Made by a program: the position numbers and the translations under genes
Shown: in pieces, positions 13,301-26,282 of the stretch
How positions within the stretch are numbered: position 1 is the first letter of the stretch
Layout: every line of letters starts with the position of its first letter
The notes under the pieces: generated by a model
What the model was told of the DNA's origin: nothing
Seen by the model: only the letters and a program-made list of their open reading frames with translations
The model's database searches: none
Assembly (NCBI RefSeq): GCF_023973825.1
Contig: NC_090118.1
Coordinates: forward strand, 1,595,001 to 1,659,000
Length of the DNA stretch: 64,000 nt
Origin: Plasmodium brasilianum
Lineage: Eukaryota > Apicomplexa > Aconoidasida > Haemosporida > Plasmodiidae
Direction of reading: 5' to 3'

Positions 13301-15344
13301 TAAAAAAAGTATTACAATTATTTTACAATAAAATTCAAAATTGTTGAACTTTGAAATATACATTATCATAGGAAATATATACTGTAAAATTAGGACATTA
13401 GTAATGTGTAAGGGTTAAAAAATGAAAAAAGCATATTATACAAAAATTGAATTATATATATAAATAAAATAAATTAAGCATTATATAAATTATGTAATAA
13501 AAATAGTAAGAAAAGTTAACTAAAGAAATAAAAATAAAAAAATAACTAAAAAATGTTCATTATATATACACCTTAGATCTACAATTTCATTTTTTCTTTT
13601 ATAATTTAGTTTTTACAAAAGTAATTCTCCTAGGAAAACTGCTATAAATTATCATTATATTATTAAAATAATACATTTAATATATAATATTTTTATAACT
13701 ATCTACAACGCTAAATGAATAAAAGTGTAAGGAATAAAAACGTACAAATATAAATATTTTTTTTCTCAAAGTTATATTTAATAAAACATCAAATTTATTT
13801 TATTTATATTAGTTGCAAAAGAGTTACTATGTAATATATTATTTCGAGAGTATTTATGTATAAATCATAAATGCCTTATTTCAATGTCGTTAATATTTAA
13901 AAGAAAAATATTCATGCATAAAAAAATTTCCTGAGTTTTAGTAAATTTTTTGTATATAAAATTTTGTATTTTTAAACTGTATTATTTTATATTGTAAATT
14001 CTTCCATATAAAATTATGCATTTATTAATGGTATAAACTTCAGTATATCTTCATTAAAATATTATGTTTTATTTAGAGTAAATGACTTAATTATATAAAA
14101 ATAATAAATGACTTTAAATTTATATACGATCTTTTTACGTAATATTTATTTTTCTTAAAAGTGGTATTCTTAAACTCAAATTAATATAAAGGATTAGAGC
14201 CAATATTATTTTTGGTAATTGTGCGTTTTGCATATATAAAAATGCATACCTTAGAATATAAAACAGCTTAAATATTTAATTTGTTTTTGAAAATACATAG
14301 TTCGATCTTGAATAATTAAGGTATACATATAGATAAATGAAAGTAAAAAGGTTAATTACATTACAAAAAAACATTTTAATATATATCTTAGTACTTTTTC
14401 ATTTTTGTGTTACTATTAAATGTTACAATACTTTAAGTAATTATATTATTTTCCGTAAAATCTATACTTGTGTGTATAATATAATTTTAGTTTATATTTC
14501 AAAATACTGGAAAGAAATTTCAAATATATTAGTATAAACAAAATATTTAGCTATAATATATATAAGAGATCATTAATTTTGACTAATAAAGTATATTACA
14601 GATAAATTAAATGATTCACACATTAATGATAATATTAGTGAAGTTAATAAATTGTTGATTTAGTTTAGTTTTACAAAAATTATTAGAATTTCTATGAAAA
14701 ATTAAATTGAAAACCAAAAATATATAATTAATTTGATATTTTTAACATGTATTATACCAAAAAAAAAAGCATGTGTTATGATTAGTAAAACAAGGATATA
14801 TTCGCAAAAAATATATATTTTTAATTTTTTAACACTTTTGTTTTATTGTTATAAATACTAATTTTTTTATCAATAATAACTACATTTACCGAAATATTAT
14901 ATTTATAAAATTATAATAATTCCTAGGGAAATTTAAAAATAGTAATTATTCAAGAAACACCTAGAACAATAGCATATACCTATATTTTATACATTGTACA
15001 TTCTATATAAATTTAATATTTTTTAATAATTAAAAATAATGAGAAAAAAATTGTTTAATCACTCTATTATGTAATTAAAGTATATGTTGTGAATATATAT
15101 GAACGAATTGAAATCCTGTAATTTTACTTATCGTTAATTTTTTATAAATAATATCAATAATGTAGTTTTAAAGAATCTTTTTTTAAGTATTTTTTTTTTT
15201 AATTAGTAAAATTTTCTATAAATTTTAATTTTTTAAGAAAAAATATTAATAAAAATAAAAGAGGTATTTTTTTATTGTTAGAAGTGCCTAAAGTGATGTT
15301 CATTTTTTCTTTATTTTATATATTACAATATTAGAGTCTATATC
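13301..15344. other. Intergenic spacer with 5' block of the next fam gene
   Basis: AT-rich. AATTGTTGATTTAGTT recurs at 14650-14665. At about 14925-15015 a stretch with CCTAGGGAAATTTAAA and TACATTCTATATAA resembles the upstream block of other fam genes, here about 420 bp before the start codon. An open stretch of 66 codons at 14337 is not convincing as a gene. Confidence 0.45.
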
Positions 15345-16297
15345 ATGAAACAAAGTATTGAGTTCGCATGTTTTATCAAAATTTTTATGTTTATCATTTT
15401 AATTTGGACGTGTCATTTTTACAGTAACATGGTACCATAGACGTTTTTTAAGGGAATTTGTTTTATTCATATTTACATTGTTTATTTTTATTATTTTTTT
15501 GGAATGGGAATATTTATCCACTTATATATGAAATATTCACATTTTTTTTTTAGAGCAGTTTTAACAAAATTTTGGATGAAAAGCATGGCTCTGATAAAAA
15601 ACTATATAAACGAATTGATCGATTATTAGGAAAATGTGAAAAGAGTATTTTTGCAAATATTGGAGATTTAGAATTAAATATACCATATTATAAAAAAAGG
15701 AGGAATGAAGAAATATTTACAGTAGATAATGAAAAATTTCAGAAAGAAAAAAAAGAAAAATTAGATAGAAGCTTATTATATAAGGAAAAATTGATTAAAA
15801 AACTTATGAAAAATAAATATACCATGTTGCATAGATCATATACCCATTATGAAAAAAAAATTATGAATGGACTTAATGATAAAGCTTTTTTTAAAAAAAT
15901 GTTGTTAATTAATGATAAGGATTACAAAAAATTAAAGCGTAAAAATTACGGATTGCGACTCTGTTTACTTTTATTATTGTTCTTGTTGATATCTGTGATA
16001 CCTATAGTAGATTTATCCATTGGAGATTTATTGTTGCAATTAGTTAGTTTATTAGAAAATGGTACATCATCTGGTTTTTCGACTCCCACACCTGAAGGTG
16101 CAGGTGCCTCGGGAACATCGTGGCTATCTTATTTTTCTGAAAATCCTTCTGTAGCATACAAAGCCCGAAGTATTCTAATATACTGTGTACCTATTTTAAT
16201 ATTGAGTATTATACTTATACTAGGAATTTTTTATTTTCATAAAAAATTTATAAAACATAAAAAAGTTAAGTTCTTGGAAGCGTTTCATGAATGGTAA
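15345..16297 (+). CDS. Divergent fam-m-like exported two-TM protein (2 exons, 276 aa)
   Basis: Exons are 15345-15431 and 15554-16297, with a 122-bp phase-0 intron. Exon 1 is a good signal-like leader: MKQSIEFACF, then a hydrophobic core, then TCHFYSNM before the GT donor. Exon 2 starts SSFNKILDEK, has the R-x-L motif RLLGK at 52-56, a long Lys/Glu-rich segment, and the degenerate family block YTHYEKKIMNGLNDKAFFKK in place of EKKIFKELD. Two membrane helices lie at about 166-183 and 236-257, with the typical NYGLRLCLLLLLF entry into the first. The loop between them is Gly/Ser/Thr/Pro-rich (GTSSGFSTPTPEGAGASG), unlike the paralogues. The tail is basic (YFHKKFIKHKKVKF). It could equally be filed as a Plasmodium exported protein of unknown function related to fam-m. 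Confidence 0.82.
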
Positions 16298-18296
16298 TAT
16301 ATATGTTTATTTCGATAATGAAAATTTAAAGTTATGTACTACATATAATATGTTTAGTGAAATATTAAACATAGTTATAATTTCTTATATTTTATATGTG
16401 AAATTACATATACGTAGTCATATTTATATGTAAATATAAAATAATATATTTTTATTTTTTTTGTGAATTTGAATTTTTGAAAATTTTTTAATTTGCAATT
16501 TAATATATTCTTCATTCGAATTAATTATTGTGGCTTAATATATATATATATATATATTTCTGTTTATATGCGAATTTCAACAAAAAATATATATTTGTAA
16601 GTTAAAATCAATATATAACAGAATAGATAATATTATATTTTGAATTCATTAGTTAATCTAGGTTTTAATTATAAATACTACTGCTTTATGATTGTTTATC
16701 ATCCCCCAGTGTAAAATTATTATTTTTTTAAATTTTTAAGAAAAGGAATTATTTTTTTTAAAATAACAATTAATGTTACTGATTTTTTATATAACGAAGC
16801 TAAGTGATTATATTATGGTATTGATATATATATTTTTTTTTAATTTTAAAATAGCATTTTAAATTTCATATATTTGTATTTGTTCTTATTTTCTTAATTT
16901 ATTCGATCAAAAAACAATATGTTTCTTTAGAAAAAAAAAAAAATAAAGTAAAATTTAGGATTTTTAAAGTAGTATTTTTCGAACATAATAATTGTATAAT
17001 TGACACTACCTGATTTATAGCACATATATAAGAGAATTTAAAGAAAGAACCATTTTTTTGCCATATTTAATATTAAAAAAAAAATTTTTTATTTATTTGT
17101 ATTCAATGTTTAATCTGTATCTGCAAAATTATTGTTCTGACAAAACATGCTTGTGAATAAACAAACAAAAAATAATATATTATATCTGACATTTTAATTA
17201 CAAACTTTACTAAATAATACAATATTGCAAATCATATTGTTACACTTCCTTATTTTTAATTTACACATAAAAACCTGTATGCTATATTAGTAGGTAAATT
17301 TATATTAACTGATATATTTTTATATTAAAGTAATTATATGAAAAATTCATATAATTATTTTACTGTGTTTTTTTTTTTTTTTTTTTTTCTAATGTATTAT
17401 TATTACATCAAATATATTAATGTAGATAAAAAGTGAAAGAATTAATGGGATTAATTTAAAAAAATTTCATTTCTAAATAATGAAAAAAATTAAATTTAAT
17501 AAAGGTTTAAATTTCTTAAAACTATGACACAAAAACAAAAAATAAGATTTTATTAACATTATAAGTATATATATTTTGTCATAGATTGAATATATGTTAT
17601 AAATTGAACATTCTAAATATATTTTAAACCATAACCATATACACCTATACATGTGAACACTAAAAAATGTGTTATATTTTACAAAAGAAAAAAGGTTTTA
17701 CTAGTTATTAAATTCTTCATTAATTATTACAAATATTGTATAATAATAATAATTAATATTCAACAAAATAATTAATACGTTTTTTCAAAGTGCAATATCT
17801 TAGAAATTAATATTGATAATAGGAAAACATCATTAAATCTAGAAATTACTATCCTAATATATAAATTATTTTCACATATCTATATTCTATACATTTAATA
17901 TTGTAAATTAAATGAGTATTTAGTTATATAATATATGATATTTTTTTTTTTACTTTGAGAGTTTCTATAAAAAGAATTTAACTACTCAACTATATTAAAT
18001 AATTAACTTGTACACTTTGAATATTTATGAAAGAATTAATATTATAATATTTTATTTAAAGTCATTTTTTTATTCATAACGTAAATATTAAAAATTTTAA
18101 ATATATTTTTAAAGGTATTTTTTTTTGGTCCGTATTGTAACATGCATTTTAGCTATATGTATATAATTATCTTTCTATGAAGAAATAATAAAAAAAAATT
18201 GAAAAAATATATGTATTTCAATTTATTATTGAATGTATAATACTTTATTATATATATATTCTTTCTGAATATATTACAATTTTGAAAACTTATAAG
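16298..18296. other. Intergenic spacer between two fam-m-like genes
   Basis: Begins with the shared fam 3' block (AATTTGAATTTTTGA at 16466-16480, about 170 bp after the stop; GTGTAAAATTATTATTTTTTTAA near 16709). It ends with the shared 5' block (AGGAAAACATCATTAAATCT at 17821, about 477 bp before the next start). A 21-base T tract lies at 17368-17388. No gene was seen. Confidence 0.5.
17368..17388 (+). repeat. Poly-T tract (21 T)
   Basis: Uninterrupted run of 21 T. Homopolymers of this kind are common in Plasmodium spacers and are prone to sequencing-length error. Confidence 0.9.
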
Positions 18297-19241
18297 ATGG
18301 ACAAAAAATTCATATTCGTATTTATTAAAATATCAGGGTTTACACTTTTACCTTGGATATGTCACTTTTGTAATGGCATGGTATGATGGTATTATTGGAA
18401 GAAATTTGTATTATTTATATTTTATTTTTTATTTTAATTAATTATTTTTTTATTATGAGAATAATTTTTCATTTAAATAAGAAATATATAAATTTTTCTT
18501 TATTTTTAGAGCTCTTTATATATAAATTTGGATGAAATATGCAATCTTTGTAGAAAGCCAAATACAAGAAATTATCGATTATTAACAATATATGAAAAGG
18601 ATAAAGATTCATGTATTCTAAATTTTAAAGAATTGCCAAATGATGAAGTGAAGAAAAAAAAAAATATATATAATAATGAAAAAGGAACATACGAAAAGCA
18701 CAAATCATCACATAGAAGTTCATTATATATTGAGGAATACGGTAAAAATAATGAAAAAAATAAACCTGATATACCTAAAACAAAAAAATATTCTAATTTT
18801 GAAAAACAAATATTTAAAGAACTTGATTATAAAGATTACCTTAAAAACATCAAGGCAATAGAAGTTAAGGAATATAAGAAAGTAGCACGTAAAAAACGTA
18901 GAATACGAACTTCTTTATTTTTGTTAGTTATTTTTATATTGATACTACCCATATTAGATCTTTCATTAGAAAAATTTATAGATGGTGGATTGTTGGGTTT
19001 ATTAGGGTTGTTGTACTTGAAAAAAAATGGTGACGCACAATCGATAGAGGGGCTTTTGAGTACCTTGTTTGAAATAGGAGGATGGGGTAATTCAGATAAA
19101 ATATTGGCAGGAACTATTTTTTTTTACTGTGTACCTTTTCTTATATTTGTTGTCATATTTATATTAGGAATGATTCACTACTATAAGAAAGTTATAAAAT
19201 ATGAAAATATGAAGTTCAAAAACAAAATAAATAAAAAGTAA
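18297..19241 (+). CDS. fam-m-like exported two-TM protein (2 exons, 271 aa)
   Basis: Exons are 18297-18380 and 18510-19241, with a 129-bp phase-0 intron. The 28-residue leader begins MDKKFIFVFIKISGF and ends PWICHFCNGM, the usual W-I-C-H-F core. Exon 2 has the R-x-L motif RLLTI at 51-55; the fifth position is Ile rather than Lys. It also has the block KTKKYSNFEKQIFKELDY and two membrane helices at about 163-180 and 229-251. A short Gly/Leu-rich loop between the helices carries an extra hydrophobic stretch (GGLLGLLGLLYL), which could dip into the membrane. The tail is basic (YYKKVIKYENMKFKNK). It lies 2.0 kb downstream of the previous fam-m-like gene and in the same orientation, so the two may be an old tandem duplication that has since diverged. 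Confidence 0.85.
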
Positions 19242-22200
19242 TAAGTGTTTTTTTCTAATGATGAACTTAAGGAATAGTAGTGTCTTCGATCATACACTTT
19301 GCAGCCATAAAAAGAACTATTTATGTTTTATATATGCGGCTAAATATATTAATGTTTTTATCGGAAACAGTAAAAAAGTGTGCAGCTATTTCTTTTGTTA
19401 ATTTGAATTTTTGACGATTTAAAAATTTTTAAATTTTTATTTTAAGGATGGCAATATCTTTCCTAAATATTTTGTCTCCATATATACATCTTTTTGTTAA
19501 TGTAGATTTTATGAATAATACATATATATATATATATACGTGTTAAAATTTATTTATTATATAATAATTCGCATAATTTTAGTGTAGTTTTTTTTTTTCA
19601 TTTGACTAATATTTTTTTTTTATTTTTATCAATCAAGTCTAAAATTATTATTCTTTTAGGTTATTTAAAAAAATGTGTAATTATTGTTAACAATAAATAT
19701 GTCTTTTTTTTTATTCTGTGTACATATATTAATAATTTTTATTACAGTGATACATAAATATATTTTTTTGCTTACAAACAAAAGAATCTTAATATTTATA
19801 CCATAAAATATGTTTTATACTAAATACATTATAAAAAGTACTAAATGTAAGTATGTTTTTAATAGAATTAATTTTATATATATATGAATGTAAAATTATA
19901 AATATATAATGAAATGATGTACTTTTTTATAAATGGATTACTTATAAATACTTAGAGAAATGAGAATTTTAAATCGCTAAAATTAAAGGAAATTTTTAAA
20001 CCAACTGTTATCTTATTTTTGTATCTAATTGTAGTGTTTCTTCAAAAATTCACACATTACTTAAATATATATTATATTGAAAATTATAATTAAATAATCT
20101 ATATATTTTATATATCATTAAAGGTTTATACTAATGGACATAAATAAATAAAGCATTAATATATATTAAGTTGGATTTCTTTCCTAATATCATATATTTT
20201 GGATTAAATAATGGTATGTTTATATAGCATTTAATAATATAATATATGCTATTACTTATGTATTTTGCTAATAATTACATTATATATAATAGATAATTTA
20301 ATTCATGGGATCTGACACAATTATCGAAATGAAGACAGTATAAGAATTATTTTATCAATAATATATATTATCTATTTTGTTTTTATGTATAATTTTATTT
20401 ATGTTTTTTTTAATATAATTTTTGGTTGTATTAATTAATAAACTTATAATAAGAGTATGGGGGCTTATATTTTACTAACTACTAAACATACATATTAGAT
20501 AATACATATTAAAAGAAATATTTAAATCCTATTATGAATTCATCTATTATTAAAATGTTTTATTATACTATTAATTTTTATGAATATACTAAATTTTTAT
20601 ATTTCCTAATAATATATATTCAATATACTAGCTAATTAGTAAATATATTGGTATATTTTTCTTAGGTTAATTTTAATTTTGTTTAATTTATGAAGTATTG
20701 AATTCTAAACTTTACATTATGGAATATATATATATTTTTAATGTAACACTAGCATGTGGATTAAATATTTAACTAAATATATATAAATTCCTATTGTTGG
20801 CAACATATTCCATGTAAAGCATTGAAAAGTAAAGTATGTTATATTAAGGATATTCTAAAAAATAAAAAATTAATAAATTTTATGTTTTATGTTTGTATAT
20901 AATATATCTATATATATTATTTTATTTACAGGAAGCTAGAAACTATAATATACATGCCTTATAATTCCGATTAAGTTGTGTAAAAATATATATTAGATAT
21001 ATAATGAGAAATTCAGTATTGTCGAATATATAACAAAATATAATAGAAAAAAATTTTTTTTATACAAGATTAGGACAAATATAAAAATGTTATATATTTA
21101 TTAAAATGTTTTACATTTTTAACTTGTAATGTTATTTTATTCGTTTATCTTTTTAATTAACCAAAAACATATGATCATAATTATATGAACATGTTTATTG
21201 AATTATCTAGTAGAAATTTAACCATAAATATTGTGTTTAATTATTTTATACATATAGATATATACATGGAAAAGATTTATATAAATGCATAATATATATA
21301 AGAATGTGGAAGGAATTTATTTATGAGGTAAATAATTTCCTTTAATAAACTACCCTTAATTCATTAATATAATTTTTAAATGAAACAATTTTTCGCATTA
21401 TGATAATGTATTCTATTGAATATGTGCTACTTATTTATATTTCTAATATAAATTTATAATTCATTAAACCGCATTTACTGTATATGCATTTATTCCTTTA
21501 TATCTATGATATGTAACTCTTAAAATACTTAAGTTATATAAGTTTGTACCCGTAATATATAAAAGAAAAATAACGAGAAATTAACTTTTACGACGAGAAA
21601 TATAAATTGAGAAAAATAGTTTTATATCATAAGTATTTTGCTTAGATTTTAATAAAACATAAAAATGAAATATACATTAGTATTTTGTTAATATATAATT
21701 TCTGTATCATTTAAAATATTTCATTAGATTTAGAAAAAAAAAATATAAATATTTTTTCTTTTTTTTTTAACATTATGTTTCAGTATTAATCTATTTCATA
21801 CCACATAAATAATATTATATTTCAACACCTTTAAATATAATTATTATTTTAACTCTTATCTAAAAATATATTATAACAATTTCGTTTTCAAGGATATCTC
21901 AACATACGCAAATAAACTAAATATAAACAAAAAGTTTAGATATTAAAAATGGATTTTTTTTGCTTTTAGTATATTACGTTACAAAAAAAATTATTATCAG
22001 CAATAATTTATTACATATGATAGAGAAATATCAAATTTTTTGCAAATATATTAAATTGGAGGATTTTCTAAATGTATTGTCTTGTTAATAAAATAAATTA
22101 TACTTTAGTATATGAAATATATGTTATTATTACTAAAAATTATCTTCTATTTTTAAAAACAAATCAATATTATTAGAATTAAATATCAAAAGACGAAAAT

Positions 22201-24379
22201 ATTATTGTAATTTTACTCAAGTCCTTAGTTCCAATTTAAAAAGAATGTTTTTTATAGTAAATATTAGTATGATGAGCATTATTTATTGAAACGTAACATA
22301 TTTAAAATAATAAATAAAAACAAATGAACGTTATAAAGCAATTATACATATATTAGATATTTTAAATTTAATATGAATACTAATTATCAAAAGAATAATT
22401 TTATAAATGTACAAAATGTGCATTCCCGTATGATAAAACAAAAATAATATATAAAAAGAAAAAAAATTGAAGATTAACTCTGAGAAAAAATATTACAAAC
22501 AAAATAACTAAAATATTTTATTAGAATTATGTTTATGTTTATTAAAGCATAGTTATATTATTATGTATGATTACACTAATTACATTAAAAATACACTGAA
22601 TCAGTAAAATTATTAAATCTTCATTTTAAAGAAAATATAAAACTTAATAAATAAATATAATAAATGAAAATTAACAAATAAATAACCTTTAAAAAATTAT
22701 TTAATTTTTTAATTTTTTTTGATTTCTGGCAAAATAATATATTAATTATTCTATATTTTTGCTTATTGAAGATACATAAAAAAATGATAAATTTATGCAT
22801 ATATATATTATGAAAGAAATAAATAATAATCAAAAAAAAAAAAAAGAAAAAAAAGTAACGTTATATTTCCAAATTAAAATAATGCATATTATATGTATCA
22901 ATGAAGTAAGAAGAAAAAAAAAATAAATAAACAAATAAATAATATAAAATATTTCATTTTGCTTATGCTTAATTCACAATGAAATATACTTTCAATATAT
23001 ATATTAATCGAAGTAAATATTCCTTTTTTTCACGTTTTATATATTTATTTTACGAGATAATTTCCTAATGCTGATATTACAATAATTTTTACGAATAAAT
23101 GTTTAAATTACTGCAATTCAAAGGCGTAATAGCATATTCATAATAAAATATTTTTTTATTACATTCTTAATTTATTGATGTAATAAGTTATGCTTTAGTC
23201 TATTTATTATTAGAGAGAAGAAAATTATAAGAAATATTGGAGAACACATATAAATTTTTCCATATAATATTGTTACTTATAGATATAGTTTTAGTAACTA
23301 TGATAAATTAAATAGATACTGTAAATATATGTTGCAAATTTAGAACATAATATTCAGATTATTTTAAGAAATTTTTAGTTAAACTTGAAATAAAATTTTC
23401 ATTGTACAGCACAAATAAAAAAATGTTTTTATATTGTTTTCCATTACATTGAGTATTACTGAGTTTATCTTAAAATGCTTTACTAAAAATAACTCTCGTT
23501 TTATTAATATATATATATATATAGTCGAATTACAGAATGTAAACTTTGGGAACTGGAATATAGAATTAAAAATAAAAACTTGACTTATATTTTAAAATAG
23601 CTATTAAAGGAATGGAACAATCTGTAGTCAACTAAAACATGCTACTTAAAAAAATATCATATAACAGTTATAATAAATATAATATAAGAAATATTATTAT
23701 CATATGAAAAATCATTTATTATATATTTTTCACTGGCACTTTTTTGTTATATTCTTCTTTTATTTATATATTTTTAATTATAGTAATAAGTGTTTGGTTA
23801 ATGATTATAATGCATGTATGATTATTGTAATACCCACAATATTATTGAAATATAGTTTTAATGGAATAATTGCTTCAACAAAAAGTATATTTCGTAATTC
23901 GGTTATGTGGCCATTATTTGCAATATAAAAAATATATAATAGTTAAAAAATACTTGAAAAAATATAAAGCATTAAAAATAAAAATTTTAACTTTTTATAT
24001 TACATATATTATTATCGATTATAAAAACACATGCTAATAATGAATAATTACATATATGTATGTATATATTATAAAGTTGCACTATATTATATTTCTTATT
24101 TTTTAAAGTTTCTTATTATACTTAATGAACGCCAAAGTTATTTACGTTTCAGTTAAAATTATTTACGTAATAAAATCTATATAATTATAATTTATTTTGT
24201 TAAATAAATTAGGTTATTCTTCTGATTGAGAAATGTGTATATATATGTAAATACCAACATAAAAAAGCAGAAATAATTCCATTTGTAAATAATTTTTCAT
24301 TATTTATACATTAATATTTATATATGTACAGTTTAAATTATTAAATCTACTACATACTTTGTCAAGTTGAAGGGCAATT
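19242..24379. other. Long intergenic spacer with weak relics
   Basis: The fam 3' block is at the start (AATTTGAATTTTTGA at 19400-19414; AAGTCTAAAATTATTATTCTTTTAGG near 19638). At 20305 there is an isolated pir-exon-1-like ATG GGA TCT GAC ... ending at GTATAAG, with no exon 2 after it. At 23520-23930 a stretch of somewhat higher G+C reads ITECKLWELEYRIKNKNL and then a 74-codon frame with a hydrophobic start (MKNHLLYIFHWHFF). Neither can be assigned to a family. The rest is featureless AT-rich DNA. Confidence 0.4.
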
Positions 24380-26282
24380 ATGGAAATGAATGAAGAAGTT
24401 TATGTATAATTTTATTTTTCATATTACGAATAATATGATATGATTTATTTTAATACAGTTTATCTGATATAACAACATGAATGTATATACTCTTTATAAG
24501 GTATTTACATTTATTTTAATACGTCCTTTTATTAATTCTATTTTCAGGATGAAATTTTAAAAAGTTTACCCTCATATAAAATATATGAAGAATATGGCTC
24601 TAAGGTCAGTGGAGAATCATACGGAATTAATTGTAATATATTCAATTCAGTAAAAAAAGAATACAAAAATAAATGTATTAATCTTTGTAATAAAGTTGTA
24701 AGAAATTTAGAAAATTTTCCAGAAAAAGGTAAATCCGGAAACTATAAAGACTACTGTACACATTATATATACTGGATATATAAAGAAATAAGAGGAATGT
24801 TTAAAAAAGGTGTGAATGATAATGATATAGCAGATGTCATTTCTAAATTTATTGAATTACAATCTACTATTATTGAAACTTATCGGATATATAACTGTAG
24901 TTATAAATTTGTTCATAAAAATTTAAACGAATTAAATCAAAAAAAGGAAGAGAAATACTTGTATGAATATTTTACAAATTACGATATTATTAAAAGTAGA
25001 GATATTTGTACTTCTGTTGACATTAATAATTATAAAAAGTATCTTAGTTCTATTCGTGATTTATATAATAAAAAAAAGCGTGAATGTTGTGAGAAAAAAA
25101 TATCAACATGTCCAGAATATTTTTTGCACTGTGGTGATGAGGTTAATCCAAATAATCTCCTTTCTGTATTAGATTCCACAAATAACGAAGGATGTAGTGG
25201 ACTAAAAAGCATTGCACCTAAAATATTTGAGAAAAATTCTGATTCTACACCATTTAATCAAGAATTTATGAAATCAATTTATTTTACTGGATGTCCTGTT
25301 CTGAAAAGTGACGGATCTTCATCAAATAATGGTAGTATGTCATGCAATTTATTCCGAGCAAATGTCAATCCACGTAGCATTGTAACTGAAAATGGAAAAA
25401 CGGCACAACAAGATATTCCTGGAGGTTCGTCTTTGCAAGTACAGGTGACAACATCGAAAACATATTTAGCAGACATTCCATCTGAAAAAAATAAAAAACA
25501 AGAAGTTGCTATTAGTCAAGGAGAAAAAAATAAAAGGAAATCTGAAAAAATCATAAATAATGAATTTAGATGGAATTTTGGAAAAGGAACATTACGTTGT
25601 CCACCTAATAAACCAGAAGAAGATGAATACGGAATGTGTGATTATATGGAAGAATTGGTTGAAGATAATTTTTATGCAAAAACAGAAGATTCTAAGGATT
25701 ACCAATTTAAGAGGGGCCCATCATGGAAACATGAATACTTAGAAAGTGTAACTAGAAATAAACGACATGAAAATTTAGGGAAATCTAGTTCATTAAATTT
25801 GAAGGATTATGGACGTTTACAAGATATAGTCCATAAAAGAGCAGAGACTTTTTATGCTTCAAATTCAAGCGGAAAAGTAATTCCTGAAAAATATACAGAA
25901 TATAATATTTTGCAGAACACTTTTGTTCGTATTTCCATTGTGAGTACTTCGGTAATGGGCATAATTTTTGTCTTTTTCCTTTATTTTAAAGTAAATAATA
26001 AATTTCGTTTTATATGATAAGTAAATAATAAGTTTCCTTTAATAATAAATTTATTTTAAAATGTTTTAATTGTAATATAATCAAACTTTATGTGTTTTAC
26101 ATATTTGATTTTTTTATTAGTTTACTCCCTTTGGATCATATGTAGGTAAAAATAAAAAAAGAAAAAAAAGATATAGGATTAATTTAGCTCAATTAAATAC
26201 GCAAAGAATACCAAGGAGATTCATAAAACGTACTTATAGAAATTCTGACAGGAGGAGGTTTAGTGTAGTAAATATAGAATAA
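24380..26282 (+). CDS. pir (vir-like) variant surface protein, long form (3 exons, 542 aa)
   Basis: Exons are 24380-24403 (MEMNEEVY), 24548-25990 and 26121-26282; introns are 144 and 130 bp, phase 0. I chose this first exon over MNVYTLYK at 24477-24500 because the latter leaves only a 47-bp intron. Exon 2 opens DEILKSLPSYKIYEEYGSK and has a Cys-rich N-terminal domain (CC at 188-189, then CPEYFLHCGDEVNP). A hydrophilic Lys/Glu/Asn linker follows, then a second module, EFRWNFGKGTLRCPPNKPEEDEYGMCDYMEELVEDNF, given here only as a location before the membrane helix at about 467-487. From memory, long P. vivax and P. knowlesi pirs have a similar RWxFxxGxLxCPxxxPxxDxxGxCxYMEELVE stretch. Exon 3 (FTPFGSYVGKNKKRKKRYR...) is a strongly basic cytoplasmic tail. 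Function is presumed to be variant antigen or host interaction, unproven. Confidence 0.9.

Noticed and set aside
14337..14537. 66-codon frame with a basic start and a hydrophobic core
   Set aside because: It looks a little like a leader but has no donor at the right place and no exon 2. It is probably chance.
22621..22833. Minus-strand 70-codon frame
   Set aside because: Composed almost only of Ile, Phe, Lys, Asn, Tyr and Leu, as expected from AT-rich noise.
24477..24500. Alternative first exon MNVYTLYK for the long pir
   Set aside because: It would leave a 47-bp intron, whereas all other introns are 121-145 bp. The upstream exon MEMNEEVY gives 144 bp. The downstream choice cannot be fully excluded without transcript data.
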